Origin: Burkholderia sp. Ac-20365
GTDB lineage: Bacteria > Pseudomonadota > Gammaproteobacteria > Burkholderiales > Burkholderiaceae
Assembly: GCF_017104715.1 (NCBI RefSeq)
Contig: NZ_JAAGPI010000021.1
Coordinates: 1-64,000, forward strand
Reading direction: 5' to 3'
Length of the DNA: 64,000 bases
The position numbers and the translations under genes were made by a program. Positions 35,869 through 44,204 of this stretch are shown here, piece after piece. Position 1 is the stretch's first letter. Each line of letters starts with the position of its first letter. The notes under the pieces are model-generated. The model did no database searches. It was not told the DNA's origin and saw nothing but the letters and a program-made list of their open reading frames with translations.

Positions 35869-37080
35869 TCAGAGCAGCGACAATTGCGCGGGCGGCGGCG
35901 TCAACGCGTGCCGCAAGCGCTGCGTCGACATGTCGTCCTGTGCGGGACGATAGTCGTCGGTGACGACGAAAGGCCGCGTCTTGCCCATCGCGCAGCGCAA
36001 CTGCACGAGATCCTGATAGCGGATACGCCGCGAGCGCCGCAGTTCCACCAGACGCTTTGCATTGCGCATGCCGATACCCGGCACGCGCGCGATCATGCGC
36101 GCGTTGGCGCGGTTCAGATCGACGGGAAAGCTGTCGCGATGACTCAATGCCCATGCGAGCTTCGGATCGATATCGAGCGCGAGGTTGCCGGGTTGGTCGA
36201 ACAGTTCATCGACGCGAAAACCATAGCCGCGCAGCAGAAAATCTGCCTGATACAGACGATGCTCGCGCAGCAGCGGCGGCGCTTGTGCGGGCAACGCCGT
36301 CGGGCTGTCGGGAATCGGGCTGAACGCGGAATAGTAGACGCGCTTGAGTTGATACGAGCCGTACAGCGTTTCGGCCGTCTGCAGAATGGTGCTGTCGCTG
36401 GTGTCGTCCGCGCCGACGATCATCTGCGTGCTTTGCCCGGCAGGCGAGAAGCGGGGCGCCTTTGCGTCGCTATCGGCTTCGTCGCGGGCGAGGCGGATCG
36501 AACCCATTGCCAGGCGAATCGTGCGCGCGCTTTTTTCGGGCGCGAGCCGTTCGAGGCTGATTTCCGTCGGCAGTTCGATGTTCACGCTCAGGCGGTCCGC
36601 GTAACGGCCAGCTTGTGCGATCAGTTGCGGATCGGCATCGGGAATGGTCTTCAGATGGATATAGCCGCGAAACAGATGATCTTCGCGCAGCGACTGCGCG
36701 ACGCGCACCAGCTGCTCCATCGTGTAGTTGGACGACTGGATCACGCCCGAGCTCAGAAACAGCCCGTCGATGTAATTGCGCCGGTAAAAATCGAGCGTGA
36801 GACTCACGACTTCTTCCGGCGTGAAGCGTGCGCGGGGCACATTGCTCGTGCGCCGGTTCACGCAGTACTGGCAGTCGTACAGACAGAAGTTGGTCAGCAG
36901 GATTTTCAGCAGCGACACGCAGCGGCCGTCGGGCGTGAAGCTGTGGCAGATGCCTGAGCCCGTGCTGGCGCCCAGCCCTTCGCCGCCGCGCGAACTGCGT
37001 TTCGGTGCGCCGCTGCTCGCGCAGGACGCGTCGTACTTGGCGGCGTCGGCGAGTATTTCGAGCTTTTTGAGCAGTTCCAT
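35869..37080 (-). CDS. Radical SAM protein linked to UdgX (putative DNA modification/repair)
   Basis: A 403-residue radical SAM enzyme with CX3CX2C at C66, C70 and C73 (NFCLYDCQYCVNRR) and, near the C-terminus, a helix-hairpin-helix DNA-binding motif (ARMIARVPGIGMRNAKRLVE). It corresponds to the radical-SAM family repeatedly found beside UDG-family proteins; its substrate is not known. ATG 37080 is chosen (MELLKKLEILADAAKYD); a longer frame to 37137 would run through the operator. A LexA-type box and promoter lie immediately upstream, so damage induction together with the udgX-like gene is likely. Confidence 0.92.
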   Translation of the reverse strand: MELLKKLEILADAAKYDASCASSGAPKRSSRGGEGLGASTGSGICHSFTPDGRCVSLLKILLTNFCLYDCQYCVNRRTSNVPRARFTPEEVVSLTLDFYRRNYIDGLFLSSGVIQSSNYTMEQLVRVAQSLREDHLFRGYIHLKTIPDADPQLIAQAGRYADRLSVNIELPTEISLERLAPEKSARTIRLAMGSIRLARDEADSDAKAPRFSPAGQSTQMIVGADDTSDSTILQTAETLYGSYQLKRVYYSAFSPIPDSPTALPAQAPPLLREHRLYQADFLLRGYGFRVDELFDQPGNLALDIDPKLAWALSHRDSFPVDLNRANARMIARVPGIGMRNAKRLVELRRSRRIRYQDLVQLRCAMGKTRPFVVTDDYRPAQDDMSTQRLRHALTPPPAQLSLL

Positions 37081-37094
37081 GGCGGACAGCGACA

Positions 37095-37110
37095 CTGTAT
37101 ATGTGTACAG
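37095..37110 (-). promoter_or_regulatory. LexA (SOS) box upstream of the radical-SAM/UdgX operon
   Basis: CTGTATATGTGTACAG fits the CTG-N10-CAG LexA operator of gamma- and betaproteobacteria, with an A/T-rich spacer. It lies 15 bases before the start codon and just downstream of the predicted -10 box, where a repressor would block initiation. It is flanked by exact inverted 10-mers GCGGACAGCG (37082-37091) and CGCTGTCCGC (37118-37127). Confidence 0.8.
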
Positions 37111-37111
37111 T

Positions 37112-37139
37112 ATTTTACGCTGTCCGCTGATGTCCACAA
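37112..37139 (-). promoter_or_regulatory. Predicted promoter of the radical-SAM/UdgX operon
   Basis: On the minus strand TTGTGG (37139-37134) and TAAAAT (37117-37112) form -35 and -10 boxes with a 16-base spacer. The LexA box follows directly. The -35 match is moderate. Confidence 0.55.
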
Positions 37140-37218
37140 GTCAGGGAAGGGAGCCAATTCCGTCGCTGTCCTGGCTTTGTTTCGTTTTTCGATCCGAAAG
37201 CTGTACAGCGTGAATGGA

Positions 37219-37249
37219 AAAAACGCGGCGCTGATTGCGCCGCGTTTTA
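37219..37249 (-). terminator. Terminator of the APC permease gene
   Basis: AAAACGCGGCGC (37220-37231) pairs with GCGCCGCGTTTT (37237-37248); read on the minus strand the hairpin is followed by a T run. It lies 36 bases after the permease stop. Ts on both sides could make it bidirectional. Confidence 0.8.
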
Positions 37250-37284
37250 TTCGACCTGGTCGCTCGAGCGAGCAGGACAGTCTC

Positions 37285-38625
37285 TTAGATCGCCACTTCC
37301 GGCGGCGCCTGGCGGAACAGGCGCGTGATCCAGCACAGATACACGAGACCGAGCACGAACCACACCGCACCGAGCACGAGCGCCGTCTTCTCCAGGCTCG
37401 CGAGCAGCCAGATATCCGACACCGCGCCGATCAGCGGAAACACCAGCCCGCCGAGCACGCCAATCTTGCGGTCGCCGTGATTACCCGACAGATACACACG
37501 GATCACACACAGGTTCACCGCGGTGAACGCGAGGAATGCGCCAAAGTTGATGAACGACGTCGACGTCGCCACATCGAGCTTCAGCGCGATCAGCCCGACG
37601 ATGCCCGCAATCGCGATATTGATCGCCGGCGTCTTGTAGCGCGGATGGATATAGCCGAAAAAGCGCTTGGGCAGAATCTCGTCGCGGCCCATTGCATACA
37701 GCAACCGGCCGACGCTCGCCTGCGCCGAAATCCCCGACGCGAACTGCGCCAGAATCAGACCCGCGAGAAACACGGTCACGAAGATGTCGCCGCCGATCAT
37801 TTTCGCCACTTCGAACGCAGCCGAATCGGTGTCCTTGAACTCGACGCCCGGGTGTGCAAGCTGCATCGTGTATGCGGCGATCACGAAGATCGCGCCGCCA
37901 ATCAGCGCGATCAGCAGGATCGCACGCGGCATGTTCTTCTTCGGATCGATGGTTTCTTCCGTCAGCGTCGACACGGCATCGAAGCCGAGATACGAATACG
38001 CGGCAATCGCTGCGCCCGCCATCGTCGCGCCGAGCGGCACGTGCGGCTTGAAGAACGGCTCGGCCATCGCAATACCGCCGGGACCCGCCGCTGCCGACGC
38101 ATAGTGCCAGCACAGCGCGACGAACATCGCGACGATCGCCAGCTGCACGACCATCAGCACGATATTGAAGCGCGCAGCCAGTTCGATACCAACGATGTTC
38201 AACCCGCTCGTCAGCACGATAAACGCGACGATCCAGATCCACGACGGCACGTGCGGAAACGCGGCGTTCAGATACGCCGCGCCGATCAGCCAGATCACCA
38301 TCGGCAGGAAGAAATAGTCGAGCAGCGTTGCCCAACCAATCATGAAGCCCAGATGCGCATTGAAGGTCTTGCGCGTGTACGTATATGCCGAGCCGGCGAC
38401 GGGAAAGAGTCGCGCGAGCTTGCCGTAGCTGAGTGCCGTGAACGCAATCGCAATCAGCGCGAGCAGATAGGCGAGGGCGGCTGTATCGTCGGACGCCTTG
38501 GCGAGCACGCCATAAGTGCCGTAGACGATCAGCGGCGCCATGTAGGCGAGGCCGAACAACAGCACGGACGGCAAGCCGAGCGTGCGCTTCAGGTGCGACG
38601 GTTCAGAGGATGACGACGCTTGCAT
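37285..38625 (-). CDS. APC-family amino acid/polyamine permease
   Basis: A 446-residue inner-membrane transporter with about twelve helices. The APC signature region is LGLPSVLLFGLAYMAPLIVY at the N-terminus, followed by PVAGSAYTYTRKTF, the helix 6 region AAIAAYSYLGFDAVSTLTEE with the family FDA motif, and GRDEILPKRF. It resembles the PuuP putrescine importer group; the substrate cannot be fixed from sequence alone. It lies downstream of a C-N hydrolase gene on the same strand, so import and hydrolysis of an amide or amine compound is a reasonable inference. Confidence 0.88.
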   Translation of the reverse strand: MQASSSSEPSHLKRTLGLPSVLLFGLAYMAPLIVYGTYGVLAKASDDTAALAYLLALIAIAFTALSYGKLARLFPVAGSAYTYTRKTFNAHLGFMIGWATLLDYFFLPMVIWLIGAAYLNAAFPHVPSWIWIVAFIVLTSGLNIVGIELAARFNIVLMVVQLAIVAMFVALCWHYASAAAGPGGIAMAEPFFKPHVPLGATMAGAAIAAYSYLGFDAVSTLTEETIDPKKNMPRAILLIALIGGAIFVIAAYTMQLAHPGVEFKDTDSAAFEVAKMIGGDIFVTVFLAGLILAQFASGISAQASVGRLLYAMGRDEILPKRFFGYIHPRYKTPAINIAIAGIVGLIALKLDVATSTSFINFGAFLAFTAVNLCVIRVYLSGNHGDRKIGVLGGLVFPLIGAVSDIWLLASLEKTALVLGAVWFVLGLVYLCWITRLFRQAPPEVAI

Positions 38626-38717
38626 GATTTCTCCTAAAGCCAGGCCAACAGGAATGGCCGATATGGATGTCGTATGGATGCCTTATGGCTGGCATTTCGA
38701 CGGACGTGAGCGCACAC

Positions 38718-38741
38718 GCACGGGGCGCGCATGCCCCGTGC
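38718..38741 (-). other. Intercistronic hairpin between C-N hydrolase and permease genes
   Basis: GCACGGGGC (38718-38726) pairs with GCCCCGTGC (38733-38741) around a 6-base loop. There is no T run, so termination is unlikely; mRNA stabilisation or differential expression of the two cistrons is possible. Confidence 0.5.
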
Positions 38742-38772
38742 GGTATGTTCCTTGCAGACTGCTGAAAAGCGG

Positions 38773-39618
38773 TTAGTCGTTTCGGCGGCGGCGCGCTTCG
38801 ATCATCAGCGCGCGATGGCCGTTCGACTGTTCGACGGGCACGAGGCCAAGCGGCACCCGTGCATCGTGCAGATAGTTGTAGTGCTCGCGGCTGGCTTCGA
38901 GCCGCTTGAAATCGATCGTCGCCTTCGTCACCGTTTCGTCGCCGCCCAGTTCGAGCACGGTCTCGCCGAACGGATCGATCAGCGCGGACAGGCCGGGGAA
39001 GCTCAGGTTGTCGTCGCCGGTGCCGCAGCGGTTCACCATCAGCGCGAACATCTGGTTTTCCATCGCGCGCGCCTGGATTGCGCGGCGATGCACGGGACCG
39101 AACGGGTCCATGTTGCCGTTGGTGACGATCAGCAGATCGGCGTCGAGCGCGGCAACCGCGCGCGCGGATTCGGGAAACTCGATGTCGTAGCAGATCAGCA
39201 GGCCCACGGTGAGGCCGTTCCACATGCAGGTCTCGTAGCGGTCGCCCGGCGTGAACACGCCCACGTCCGATGCCCACAGATGCGTCTTGCGATAACGCAG
39301 CGCGATCTCGCCTTGTTCGTCGACCAGCACAGTCGTGTTGTAGAACTGGCCGCCGTCGCGTTCGGCAAGGCCGACAGCGACCGACACGCCTTTTTCGCAC
39401 GCCGCGTTGCGCACGGACGTCAGTGCCGGGCCGTCGAGCGTCTGCGCGACATCGGCGACGTTTTCGCGCGTCGGAAAGCCCGACAGCGAGGTTTCGGGGA
39501 ACACGATCAGCTTCGTGCCGCCCGCCGTATCGGCGCGCTGGATCGTTTCGATGACCTTGCGCGTATTGTTCGCGACGTCGCTGTCGATCAGCGCGAGTTG
39601 CGCCAGTTCTACCTGCAT
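38773..39618 (-). CDS. Carbon-nitrogen hydrolase (nitrilase superfamily amidase)
   Basis: A 281-residue nitrilase-superfamily enzyme with the Glu-Lys-Cys triad: E42 in VFPETSLSGFP, K111 in YRKTHLW and C143 in LLICYDIEFPE. The CYDIEFPE context places it among aliphatic amidases/carbamoylases rather than true nitrilases. Substrate unknown; cotranscription with an APC permease suggests an imported amide or N-carbamoyl amine. Divergent from a LuxR-type regulator. Confidence 0.9.
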   Translation of the reverse strand: MQVELAQLALIDSDVANNTRKVIETIQRADTAGGTKLIVFPETSLSGFPTRENVADVAQTLDGPALTSVRNAACEKGVSVAVGLAERDGGQFYNTTVLVDEQGEIALRYRKTHLWASDVGVFTPGDRYETCMWNGLTVGLLICYDIEFPESARAVAALDADLLIVTNGNMDPFGPVHRRAIQARAMENQMFALMVNRCGTGDDNLSFPGLSALIDPFGETVLELGGDETVTKATIDFKRLEASREHYNYLHDARVPLGLVPVEQSNGHRALMIEARRRRND

Positions 39619-39775
39619 GTATTGCCTCCTTCCAGATGCCTTTCAGTGTCGTGCGCTGTGCTGCCAGTGTGCTCGTGCCGCGCGATTCTTGCGTCGCGCA
39701 GAACAGTGCGTGCGCCGCCATTGCTCGTATTGAGGCTGATTATCGGGGTATTATTTTTGTCTTGAAATTACCCAC

Positions 39776-39788
39776 GAGGGTTACCCTC
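39776..39788. promoter_or_regulatory. Palindrome in the C-N hydrolase/LuxR divergent gap
   Basis: GAGGGTTACCCTC is a perfect odd-centred 13-bp palindrome, 13 bases before the LuxR-family start codon, with another GGGGTA at 39745-39750. It is a candidate operator for autoregulation or for control of the divergent hydrolase/permease genes. No footprint-level evidence. Confidence 0.35.
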
Positions 39789-39801
39789 ACCGGAGGACAC
39801 G

Positions 39802-40620
39802 ATGGACTTCGAATGGCGAGATCTCGCTTTTCATCGGGAGATCGGTTCGGCCATCGATGCCCTCGACGGGCCGCATTTCTGGGCGCGCCTCACGCGCGTG
39901 CTGGAGCGGCATGTCGGTTTCGATAGCTGGGTCGCGCTGCGTTTTCACCGCGATGCCGCGCCGCTCGTGCTCGCCGAACAGGCGCTGCCCGACGGCAAGA
40001 TCGACGTGATGTTCCAGGATTATCTGGCCGCGCTGTATCAGCTCGATCCGTTCTATCTCGCCGCGTTCGAAACGCAGGCGTCGGGCTTCTACACGCTCGC
40101 GGACGTCGCGCCCGACAACTTCCGGATGACCGAGTATTACCAGCGGTACTTCAAGAAGAATATCGTCGGCGACGAGGTGCACTTCAATGTCGTGATCGAT
40201 CGCGATCACACGATGGGCTTTTCGCTCGGCAAGACGAGTCGCTACGATGAGCGCGAGATTGCGTTGCTGACGCTGTACTCACCGTGGGTGCTCGCGCTGA
40301 TGCAACAGCGTTTGCGCTTCGAGAAGTTCGTCGTCGAGGAGGTGCCGCGTGCGTCGGAAAGCGACGGGGCAGATCTGCACGCGCGCTTCGGCATGCTCAC
40401 CGGCAAGAACGGGCGCGGCGCGTTGACTGCGCGCGAGATCGAAGTGGCGATGCTGTCGTTGAGCGGGTTTTCGTCGCGCGCGATCGCTGAGAAGCTGTCC
40501 ATTTCGTTCGAGACGGTGCGCGCACACAAGAAGCACATCTACGCGAAGCTGGGCGTCGGATCGCAGTCCGAACTATTTGCGATGTTTTATGAGCCGGGCA
40601 GGGCGGTTGAATCGGAGTGA
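39802..40620 (+). CDS. LuxR-family transcriptional regulator
   Basis: A 272-residue regulator with a C-terminal LuxR/FixJ helix-turn-helix at about residues 207-262 (ALTAREIEVAMLSLSGFSSR, then FETVRAHKKHIYAKLGVGS). The N-terminal 200 residues form a sensory domain without the conserved residues of acyl-homoserine-lactone receptors that I can recognise. It is transcribed away from the C-N hydrolase/permease genes and is their likely regulator. Start ATG 39802 follows GGAGGA. Confidence 0.9.
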   Translation: MDFEWRDLAFHREIGSAIDALDGPHFWARLTRVLERHVGFDSWVALRFHRDAAPLVLAEQALPDGKIDVMFQDYLAALYQLDPFYLAAFETQASGFYTLADVAPDNFRMTEYYQRYFKKNIVGDEVHFNVVIDRDHTMGFSLGKTSRYDEREIALLTLYSPWVLALMQQRLRFEKFVVEEVPRASESDGADLHARFGMLTGKNGRGALTAREIEVAMLSLSGFSSRAIAEKLSISFETVRAHKKHIYAKLGVGSQSELFAMFYEPGRAVESE

Positions 40621-40702
40621 TGCTGTTCGGTAGCGTGATCAGAGCGACATGCGCGGCGCACAGTGTGCGCCCGCGCATGGATCAGCGCATGGGCCAGATG
40701 AC

Positions 40703-41371
40703 TCAGTAACGGTCGAGCCGGTTGCCCGCGATACGCACGCGGTCGCCGGGATGCAGATCGCCGGGCGTGCCGACGTCGAACGCGCGCACCGAGCCGTCGT
40801 TGAGTTGCACCGAAATACGGTAGCCACCCGGCGACGACGCGCCTGCCTGCTGACCCAGTTGATTACCCGCGACGGCGCCGCCCAGCACGCCGATAGCCGT
40901 TGCCGCATCGCGTCCGTGGCCGCGTCCGAACTGATTTCCGATCACACCGCCCACGACCGCGCCGATCACCGTTCCGGCGACGCCGCCCGTCGTCACGGCG
41001 CCCGGATTCGCGAGCGGCTGGATCGACGAGACTACGCCGTATTGCTCGCCGTAGCCCTGCTGCGGCTGCTGGTAAGCCTGGTTGTTCTGCCAGTCGGACT
41101 GCTGATCGTAGCCGGGCTGTTGCTGATACTGCGGCTGTTGTGCGTAGGGCTGCTGATACGGCTGCTGATACTGCGGCGGCTGCACGTAACCAGGTTGCGC
41201 ATAGGCAGGCTGTGCCGGTTGCGCGTAAGCCGGTTGCGTAGCGTAAGTCGAGCCATAGCCCGATGCATAAGGCGAATTGCCAGGGACGACGCAGCCTGCG
41301 AGCGGCAGCGTGACGCAGAGCGCGATCAACGTCGTTCGAACGATCGGGCGAGCAAAACGGGTGTGGGTCAT
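40703..41371 (-). CDS. Glycine-zipper 2TM lipoprotein with Gln/Tyr/Pro-rich linker
   Basis: A 222-residue envelope lipoprotein. The signal peptide ends in LPLAGC (lipobox; lipidated Cys). A low-complexity linker of Gln, Tyr, Pro and Ala repeats (for example QPAYAQPAQPAYAQPGY) spans about residues 45-110. It is followed by a glycine-zipper region (VAGTVIGAVVGGVIGNQFG, then GGAVAGNQLGQQAG) typical of SlyB/Rick_17kDa-like outer-membrane proteins, and a small C-terminal beta domain. ATG 41371 (MTHTRFARPIVR) is used; an upstream start at 41395 is possible. Confidence 0.87.
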   Translation of the reverse strand: MTHTRFARPIVRTTLIALCVTLPLAGCVVPGNSPYASGYGSTYATQPAYAQPAQPAYAQPGYVQPPQYQQPYQQPYAQQPQYQQQPGYDQQSDWQNNQAYQQPQQGYGEQYGVVSSIQPLANPGAVTTGGVAGTVIGAVVGGVIGNQFGRGHGRDAATAIGVLGGAVAGNQLGQQAGASSPGGYRISVQLNDGSVRAFDVGTPGDLHPGDRVRIAGNRLDRY

Positions 41372-41536
41372 GTTGCGTAATTGTCGTGGCGCCACCAGCT
41401 GTGGACGGCGACGAGTATAGGGAAAGGCAGATCGTTATTGACGCGCGGCTCGCGTAACAGTGTGTAAATTGCGCCTCGGATAAAAACGTTTTGCGAAACG
41501 ATCGCGCGAGCAGGAAATGGATCGGAGAGGGACGGC

Positions 41537-41674
41537 TCAGAAGCGGAAGCCGGTGCCGACGTCACAATTGCCGCCGATCCCGCCACTGCCGCCGCCGATG
41601 TTGCAGAACACGCCGCAGCCCGACAACGCGAGCGACAGAACGACGCTCGCTACGACTACCTTCACGAACCACAC
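41537..41674 (-). CDS. Very small Cys/Gly-rich lipoprotein
   Basis: A short product with a hydrophobic leader and lipobox (VVVASVVLSLALSGC) and a mature part of about 26 residues, CGVFCNIGGGSGGIGGNC followed by DVGTGFRF. The pattern GVFC...GG...C...GxRF recalls a small conserved Burkholderia lipoprotein group of unknown function. The start is uncertain: GTG 41674 gives 45 residues, GTG 41665 gives 42, and ATG 41770 would give a leader too long for a lipoprotein. Confidence 0.5.
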   Translation of the reverse strand: MWFVKVVVASVVLSLALSGCGVFCNIGGGSGGIGGNCDVGTGFRF

Positions 41675-41897
41675 GATCCGACCCCGCTGGGTGCTCGCGC
41701 AGATAGTGGGTTTGACGGCGCGCTTCGGTTGAATCGAGACAATGGCAGGTGAAAATTTTTGAAGGGACATGGGGAGTCGTGCATCGGCAAAACTCACAAC
41801 CATATCTCGGCGAGAAATGCCATCCCATACGACAAATCCTATTCCTGGGTGTGTCCTCTAGGCGTCTGACAAATCCATTTCGCAACGTCCTGATAAA

Positions 41898-42329
41898 ATG
41901 ACCGAGCCGCAACGTAGTGGACTGCAAATGAAATTGCTTGATGCACTTGTCGAACAACGGATTGCCGCCGCGGCCGCGCGCGGCGAGTTCGATGATTTGC
42001 CGGGAACCGGCGCACCGCAGGTTCTCGATGACGACGCATTGGTGCCCGAGGAAGTTCGAGTCGCGAACCGCATTCTGAAGAATGCGGGCTTCGTGCCGCC
42101 TGCCGTCGAACAATTGCGGGCGCTCCGCGACCTTCAGAACGAACTCGATGCCGTCAGCGACAGCACGACGCGCTGCCGCCTGCAGGCGAAAATGCTGGCC
42201 CTCGATATGGCGCTCGAATCGCTGCGCGGCGGTCCGCTCACGATGCCGCGCGAGTATTGCCGCCGGATCGCCGAGCGTCTGTCGGAGCGCGTCGCGATCG
42301 AGCCGGCCGCCGACGCGGGGCAGGCGTGA
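41898..42329 (+). CDS. DUF1992 (DnaJ homologue C28-like) domain protein
   Basis: A 143-residue protein with the DUF1992 core: LLDALVEQRIAAAAARGEFD, DDLPGTGAPQ, then VPEEVRVANRILKNAGFVPP. Function is unknown; members occur in bacteria and as part of eukaryotic DNAJC28. The start may be ATG 41898 or the inner ATG at 41928 (MKLLDALVEQ). Its stop overlaps the GTG start of tadA (GTGA), so the two are coupled. Confidence 0.87.
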   Translation: MTEPQRSGLQMKLLDALVEQRIAAAAARGEFDDLPGTGAPQVLDDDALVPEEVRVANRILKNAGFVPPAVEQLRALRDLQNELDAVSDSTTRCRLQAKMLALDMALESLRGGPLTMPREYCRRIAERLSERVAIEPAADAGQA

Positions 42330-42994
42330 GCACGGGCGTCGATTCTGAAGTTGTGTCGGCTTCGATTCCTAATTCATCTGAAGATTCGCCCGTTCCTTCG
42401 TCCGGTGAAGCCGGTGCGAATGACGCCAGTGCGCCCGCACTAGAACCCGTCCCCATTTCCGAACGCGATCTCCATTTCATGGCGCTCGCGCAGGCTGCTG
42501 CCGACGAGGCACGCGCGGCCGGCGAAGTGCCCGTCGGCGCCGTGCTGGTGCTCGGCGACGAAGTGATCGCGAAGGGATTCAATCATCCGATCGGCGGACA
42601 CGATCCGTCCGCGCATGCCGAGATGGCCGCGTTGCGCGCCGCTGCGCAAAAACTCGAGAATTACCGGCTGCCGGGCTGCGAACTGTATGTGACGCTCGAA
42701 CCGTGTCTGATGTGCGCGGGCGCAATCATGCACGCGCGCATTGCACGCGTCGTATTTGGCGCGCGCGATCCGAAAACGGGCGCGTGCGGCAGCGTCGTCG
42801 ATGCATTTGCCAATCCGCAGTTGAACCACCATACGACCGTCACGGGCGGCGTGCTCGAAGACGAGTGCGGCGCTGCATTGCGCTCATTTTTCGCCGACCG
42901 CCGACGCGCCGCGCGGGAAGCGCGTGCCGCGGCCGCATTGAAAAACGAATCGGACACGGACGCTTCGCGCTCCGACAATTCCCAGACCTCCTGA
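42326..42994 (+). CDS. tadA: tRNA-specific adenosine deaminase TadA
   Basis: TadA converts A34 to inosine in tRNA-Arg(ACG). The 222-residue protein has the zinc deaminase motifs HAEMAALRAAA (His ligand and catalytic Glu) and the PCxxC motif within LEPCLMCAGAIMHAR, plus the C-terminal ARDPKTGACGSVVD segment of the family. It is longer than E. coli TadA because of a Ser/Pro/Glu-rich N-terminal extension of about 45 residues and an Ala/Arg-rich tail. Start GTG 42326 overlaps the stop of the DUF1992 gene. Confidence 0.93.
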   Translation: MSTGVDSEVVSASIPNSSEDSPVPSSGEAGANDASAPALEPVPISERDLHFMALAQAAADEARAAGEVPVGAVLVLGDEVIAKGFNHPIGGHDPSAHAEMAALRAAAQKLENYRLPGCELYVTLEPCLMCAGAIMHARIARVVFGARDPKTGACGSVVDAFANPQLNHHTTVTGGVLEDECGAALRSFFADRRRAAREARAAAALKNESDTDASRSDNSQTS

Positions 42995-43007
42995 CTTGCC
43001 ACTGCCC

Positions 43008-43934
43008 ATGGCCAAGCACCGCACCATCGAACTGATCGCGCCTTCCGGCTATCCGCACGATCCGAACGCGATTCATCTGGCGCTCAAGCGCTTGCGCGCG
43101 CAAGGACATCACGTCGAGAACGTCAACGCGACGCAGCGGCGCTATCAGCGTTTCGCCGGCACGGATGGCGAACGCGCGGCGGAAGTGAATCACCTCGCGG
43201 ATCCGTCGCGTGAATTGCCGGATATCGTGCTCGCCGTGCGCGGTGGCTATGGCGCGGTGCGGATACTGCATGGTCTGGACTATCGTGGCTTGCAGCGGCG
43301 CCTGACCGATCAGCCGATTGCGTTTTGCGGACACAGCGATTTCACGGCGCTGCAGCTCGCGCTGCTGTCGCAGGCAAACGTGACGACTTTTGGCGGGCCG
43401 ATGCTTGCCGTCGATTTCGGCGCGGAAAACGTCAGCGATTTCACGATGAAGCATTTCTGGAAAGCGCTGACGTCGGAAACGTTCACGGTGTCCAGCACGG
43501 TTGCCCAGCCGCAGACGGTCGAGGTGTCGGGCACGCTATGGGGCGGCAATCTGGCGGTGCTGGCGTCGCTGGTTGGTTCGCCGTATATGCCGCCCGTCGA
43601 AGGCGGCATCCTGTTCGTCGAAGACGTGAACGAACAACCGTTCCGGATCGAGCGGCTGATTTATCAGCTGCATCTGGCGGGCATTCTGGAACGGCAACAG
43701 GCGCTTGTACTCGGAGATTTCTCGGGCGGCAAACCCTTCGACTACGACAACGGCTACGATCTGCGCGCGATGGTCGAGCAGGTGAGGTCGGTGGTCGGCA
43801 TTCCGATCGTGACGGGCCTGCAGTTCGGGCACATCCCCGATATGGTGACGCTGCCCGTGGGCGCCGACGCGCATCTCGTTTCGGGTGCGCATGGGTTCAA
43901 GCTGACGGTGTCGGGGCATCCTGTGCTCGACTGA
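43008..43934 (+). CDS. ldcA: Muramoyltetrapeptide LD-carboxypeptidase
   Basis: LdcA removes the terminal D-Ala from murein tetrapeptides during peptidoglycan recycling in the cytoplasm. The 308-residue S66 serine peptidase shows IELIAPSGYP, the AVRGGYGAVRIL motif, FCGHSDFTALQLAL with the nucleophile Ser, WGGNLAVLASLVG, LFVEDVNEQPFRIERL with the catalytic Glu, and GLQFGHIPDMVTLPVG with the catalytic His. ATG 43008 is used; a TTG at 42996 is also in frame. It follows tadA within 14 bases. Confidence 0.93.
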   Translation: MAKHRTIELIAPSGYPHDPNAIHLALKRLRAQGHHVENVNATQRRYQRFAGTDGERAAEVNHLADPSRELPDIVLAVRGGYGAVRILHGLDYRGLQRRLTDQPIAFCGHSDFTALQLALLSQANVTTFGGPMLAVDFGAENVSDFTMKHFWKALTSETFTVSSTVAQPQTVEVSGTLWGGNLAVLASLVGSPYMPPVEGGILFVEDVNEQPFRIERLIYQLHLAGILERQQALVLGDFSGGKPFDYDNGYDLRAMVEQVRSVVGIPIVTGLQFGHIPDMVTLPVGADAHLVSGAHGFKLTVSGHPVLD

Positions 43935-44204
43935 CTTCAGCGCTCCGTGGCAAATCGATGGGAAGGCGAGGTGACTCGCCTATATTTTTGGGGTTCATTC
44001 GCAACTAACTGTCTGTCAGATCGCACCCCTGCAAATGCTGATACGCCACCACGAAGCCCACTTTTGTTGACAAAATGGCCAGCAAGACAAGCGGGTTCCG
44101 ACCGGCTTGTTTACGTCAAAACCTTTATCCAGCAACAGACATAGCCGCTTTCGATACATTTTCGGCAGGTCAGTCCAAACCGAAATTGTCGAAAATCGAC
44201 TGTC

